Of a stretch of 41,791 nt of DNA, positions 40,712-41,791 are shown in pieces (position 1 is the stretch's first letter; each line of letters starts with the position of its first letter). The DNA lies in the IMG/VR virus record IMGVR_UViG_3300050134_000028, positions 1-41,791 of that record; one strand, written 5' to 3'. The notes beneath the pieces are model-generated. The model did not search any database. It was not told the DNA's origin and saw only the letters and a program-made list of their open reading frames with translations. This DNA is from a virus. The translations under genes and the position numbers were made by a program.

Positions 40712-41248
40712 CTAATTTTCCGCGAGAATGGGAAGCACAATTCCCATGGTGGGCAGTTCGACCATCACGCTTTGTACGGGAACAGTCGGAGCCACGATCT
40801 CCTCCGGGGCGAAATACGCCCGCAGGGTGGTGGTCGGCGGCACGCCGAGGGTCTTGCAAACGTTCTTCGACCAGAGCCGCCAGCCAGTGGCGTAGGTCTT
40901 GGCAATCTTGATGATGGTCATGTTCGGGCCGTAAAACTTGGACTGACCGGAAGCCATCAGGAGCAGGTTCGTTTCGAGGGCGGCGAAGCCCGCTTTGTCG
41001 TTCTTGAAGATCACGTAGCCGCAGCGGTTGAGACCGATCTGACCCTTGTAGGCGTGCAGCGAACGGCTGCGGATGTCGCCGGGGTTATGGTAGCGAGTAG
41101 GGACGGTGCCCTTAACGCCGAAGCCCTCGGCCTTGGCGATAGCGACCGCCAGAGAGTGCACCTTGTCGGTGTCCACCGCCTGTGCCCGAGCGAAAATCGG
41201 GGTGATCGTCAGAACAGCGAGTACCAGAAGTGCTCGTATGTTTTTCAT
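40712..41248 (-). CDS. Secreted lysozyme-like protein (178 aa)
   Basis: MKNIRALLVLAVLTITPIFA is a clear signal peptide with cleavage near ARA-QA. The mature part has AIAKAEGFGVKGTVPTRYHN and PGDIRS, a pattern I associate with lysozyme-like transglycosylase-type proteins of Acidobacteria and their phages, with Glu in AKAEGF as the likely catalytic acid. GYVIFKNDKAGFAAL and AKTYATGWRLWSKNVCKTLG follow. AAAGGGG precedes the ATG at 41248. It may loosen the wall at lysis, or act with the cytoplasmic endolysin in a two-enzyme scheme. Confidence 0.65.
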   Translation of the reverse strand: MKNIRALLVLAVLTITPIFARAQAVDTDKVHSLAVAIAKAEGFGVKGTVPTRYHNPGDIRSRSLHAYKGQIGLNRCGYVIFKNDKAGFAALETNLLLMASGQSKFYGPNMTIIKIAKTYATGWRLWSKNVCKTLGVPPTTTLRAYFAPEEIVAPTVPVQSVMVELPTMGIVLPILAEN

Positions 41249-41291
41249 AGTCGTCCCCTTTCCCTCGTTCCATTTTACTATCGCTCCCACT

Positions 41292-41297
41292 ATTATA
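41292..41297 (-). promoter_or_regulatory. -10-like TATAAT upstream of the lysis genes
   Basis: TGG-TATAAT on the minus strand lies about 45 bases before the start at 41248. No good -35 box is visible at 16-19 bases. Three repeats immediately upstream (41332-41404) may bind an activator that replaces it. Confidence 0.5.
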
Positions 41298-41331
41298 CCA
41301 GCCCATAATCGGGAAAAGATAGGAATTTGAC

Positions 41332-41404
41332 GTTGAAAACAAAGGACTTACTGGTTTTGTTGAAAGGAAAGGACTTACCCACGTGTTGAAAACAAAGGGG
41401 TTAG
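41332..41404. repeat. Three iteron-like direct repeats
   Basis: Three 20-base units lie at 41332-41351, 41359-41378 and 41385-41404, each starting GTTGAAA and sharing AAAGG..TTA. Start-to-start distances are 27 and 26 bp, two to three helical turns. They lie between a structural gene and the TATAAT before the lysis genes, so they fit binding sites for an activator or repressor of late transcription; a replication origin is an alternative. Confidence 0.65.
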
Positions 41405-41405
41405 G

Positions 41406-41791
41406 TTAGAAGAAAGATGCGAACCGGGTCGGAATATGTGGCTCGTAGATGAACTCGGTCGCCGAGATCGCCCTGCCGACGCAGATGATCCAGCCTACGG
41501 GACCGACTGCGGCATTCGGTGAACCCGTTATGAGGCTCGTAAAATCTTGGGTGACAACGCCGCCCAGCCCCGCATAGAGAAGACCGCCGACTGTGAAGTT
41601 AGCCCCTGCGACCGAGAACAACCCGCCATATTCGGTCGCCACGGGAACGGGGTACACGATGGGTGTGCCCTGTGCTGATCCCGATGGTGCGGTGGTAATG
41701 CCGTCCGGGAAGGGGGCGAGTACCACGCCCGTATTGTCGATGGCGTAGAGCACGTAACCCGTATCGGCGGTTGGGGTGTAATTGGCGTGCG
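41406..41791 (-). CDS. Structural protein, 5' end beyond the window
   Basis: The frame is open to the right edge: upstream of the first possible GTG it continues in the same frame (HANYTPTADTGYVLYAIDN), so the start lies outside. The visible 128 residues are Gly/Thr/Val-rich with DNTGVVLAPFPDG, GGLFSVAGANFTVGG and LGGVVTQDFTSLITG, typical of tail-fibre or baseplate proteins of this phage. It ends at TAA just before the iteron-like repeats. Confidence 0.65.
   Translation of the reverse strand, partial: HANYTPTADTGYVLYAIDNTGVVLAPFPDGITTAPSGSAQGTPIVYPVPVATEYGGLFSVAGANFTVGGLLYAGLGGVVTQDFTSLITGSPNAAVGPVGWIICVGRAISATEFIYEPHIPTRFASFF

Noticed and set aside
41332-41404. CRISPR array
   Set aside because: Repeats are 20 bases with only 6-7 bases between them, so there are no spacers.

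Overview
The window looks like part of the genome of a large tailed bacteriophage with a contractile tail, either free or assembled from a metagenome. The evidence is a tRNA cluster, about 23 kb of co-oriented tail and baseplate genes (baseplate-J-type protein, tail lysozyme, very large beta-rich fibre proteins), a lysis region, four stand-alone homing-type endonucleases and many tiny overlapping genes with no bacterial housekeeping function. Terminase, portal, capsid and replication genes are absent, so the genome continues on both sides. The host is not certain. Putative-Ig (He_PIG) repeats, an ice-binding-like (DUF3494) domain and a secreted lysozyme-like protein of a type I associate with Acidobacteriota make a soil or freshwater bacterium of that kind a weak guess.

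Layout. 1-1051: tRNA cluster on the minus strand; several members have normal acceptor, D and T arms but abnormal anticodon arms. Two pairs of palindromes lie in this cluster. 1094-8827: small and medium minus-strand genes of mostly unknown role, many overlapping by a few bases, including a PTH2-like peptidyl-tRNA hydrolase fold next to the tRNAs. Two plus-strand endonuclease VII-type HNH genes interrupt this block. 8887-11172: two plus-strand genes, one related to enzymes of thymidine hypermodification and one fusing a DruA-like (DUF4338) domain to a Cys-His-Asp domain, with a small zinc-binding gene between them on the other strand. 11169-13903: hypothetical and tail-tip genes and another tRNA. 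13956-37744: minus-strand structural block, bracketed by a GIY-YIG endonuclease and a zinc-ribbon HNH endonuclease. 38608-41791: one plus-strand putative structural gene, then a minus-strand lysis region (lysozyme-like endolysin, two-helix membrane protein, exported lysozyme-like protein), three 20-bp iteron-like repeats, and a structural gene cut by the window edge.

How it fits together. The structural block probably forms one long late transcript running from high to low coordinates, with gaps of 0-10 bases between genes. Its products would build a baseplate (baseplate-J-like, lysozyme and neighbours) and large fibres or spikes for surface binding. Short promoter-like elements of the form RGTATWAW recur in intergenic gaps. 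At three genes the hexamer ends exactly six bases before the ATG, which predicts leaderless messages. Assignments come from reading motifs by eye; no database search was possible.
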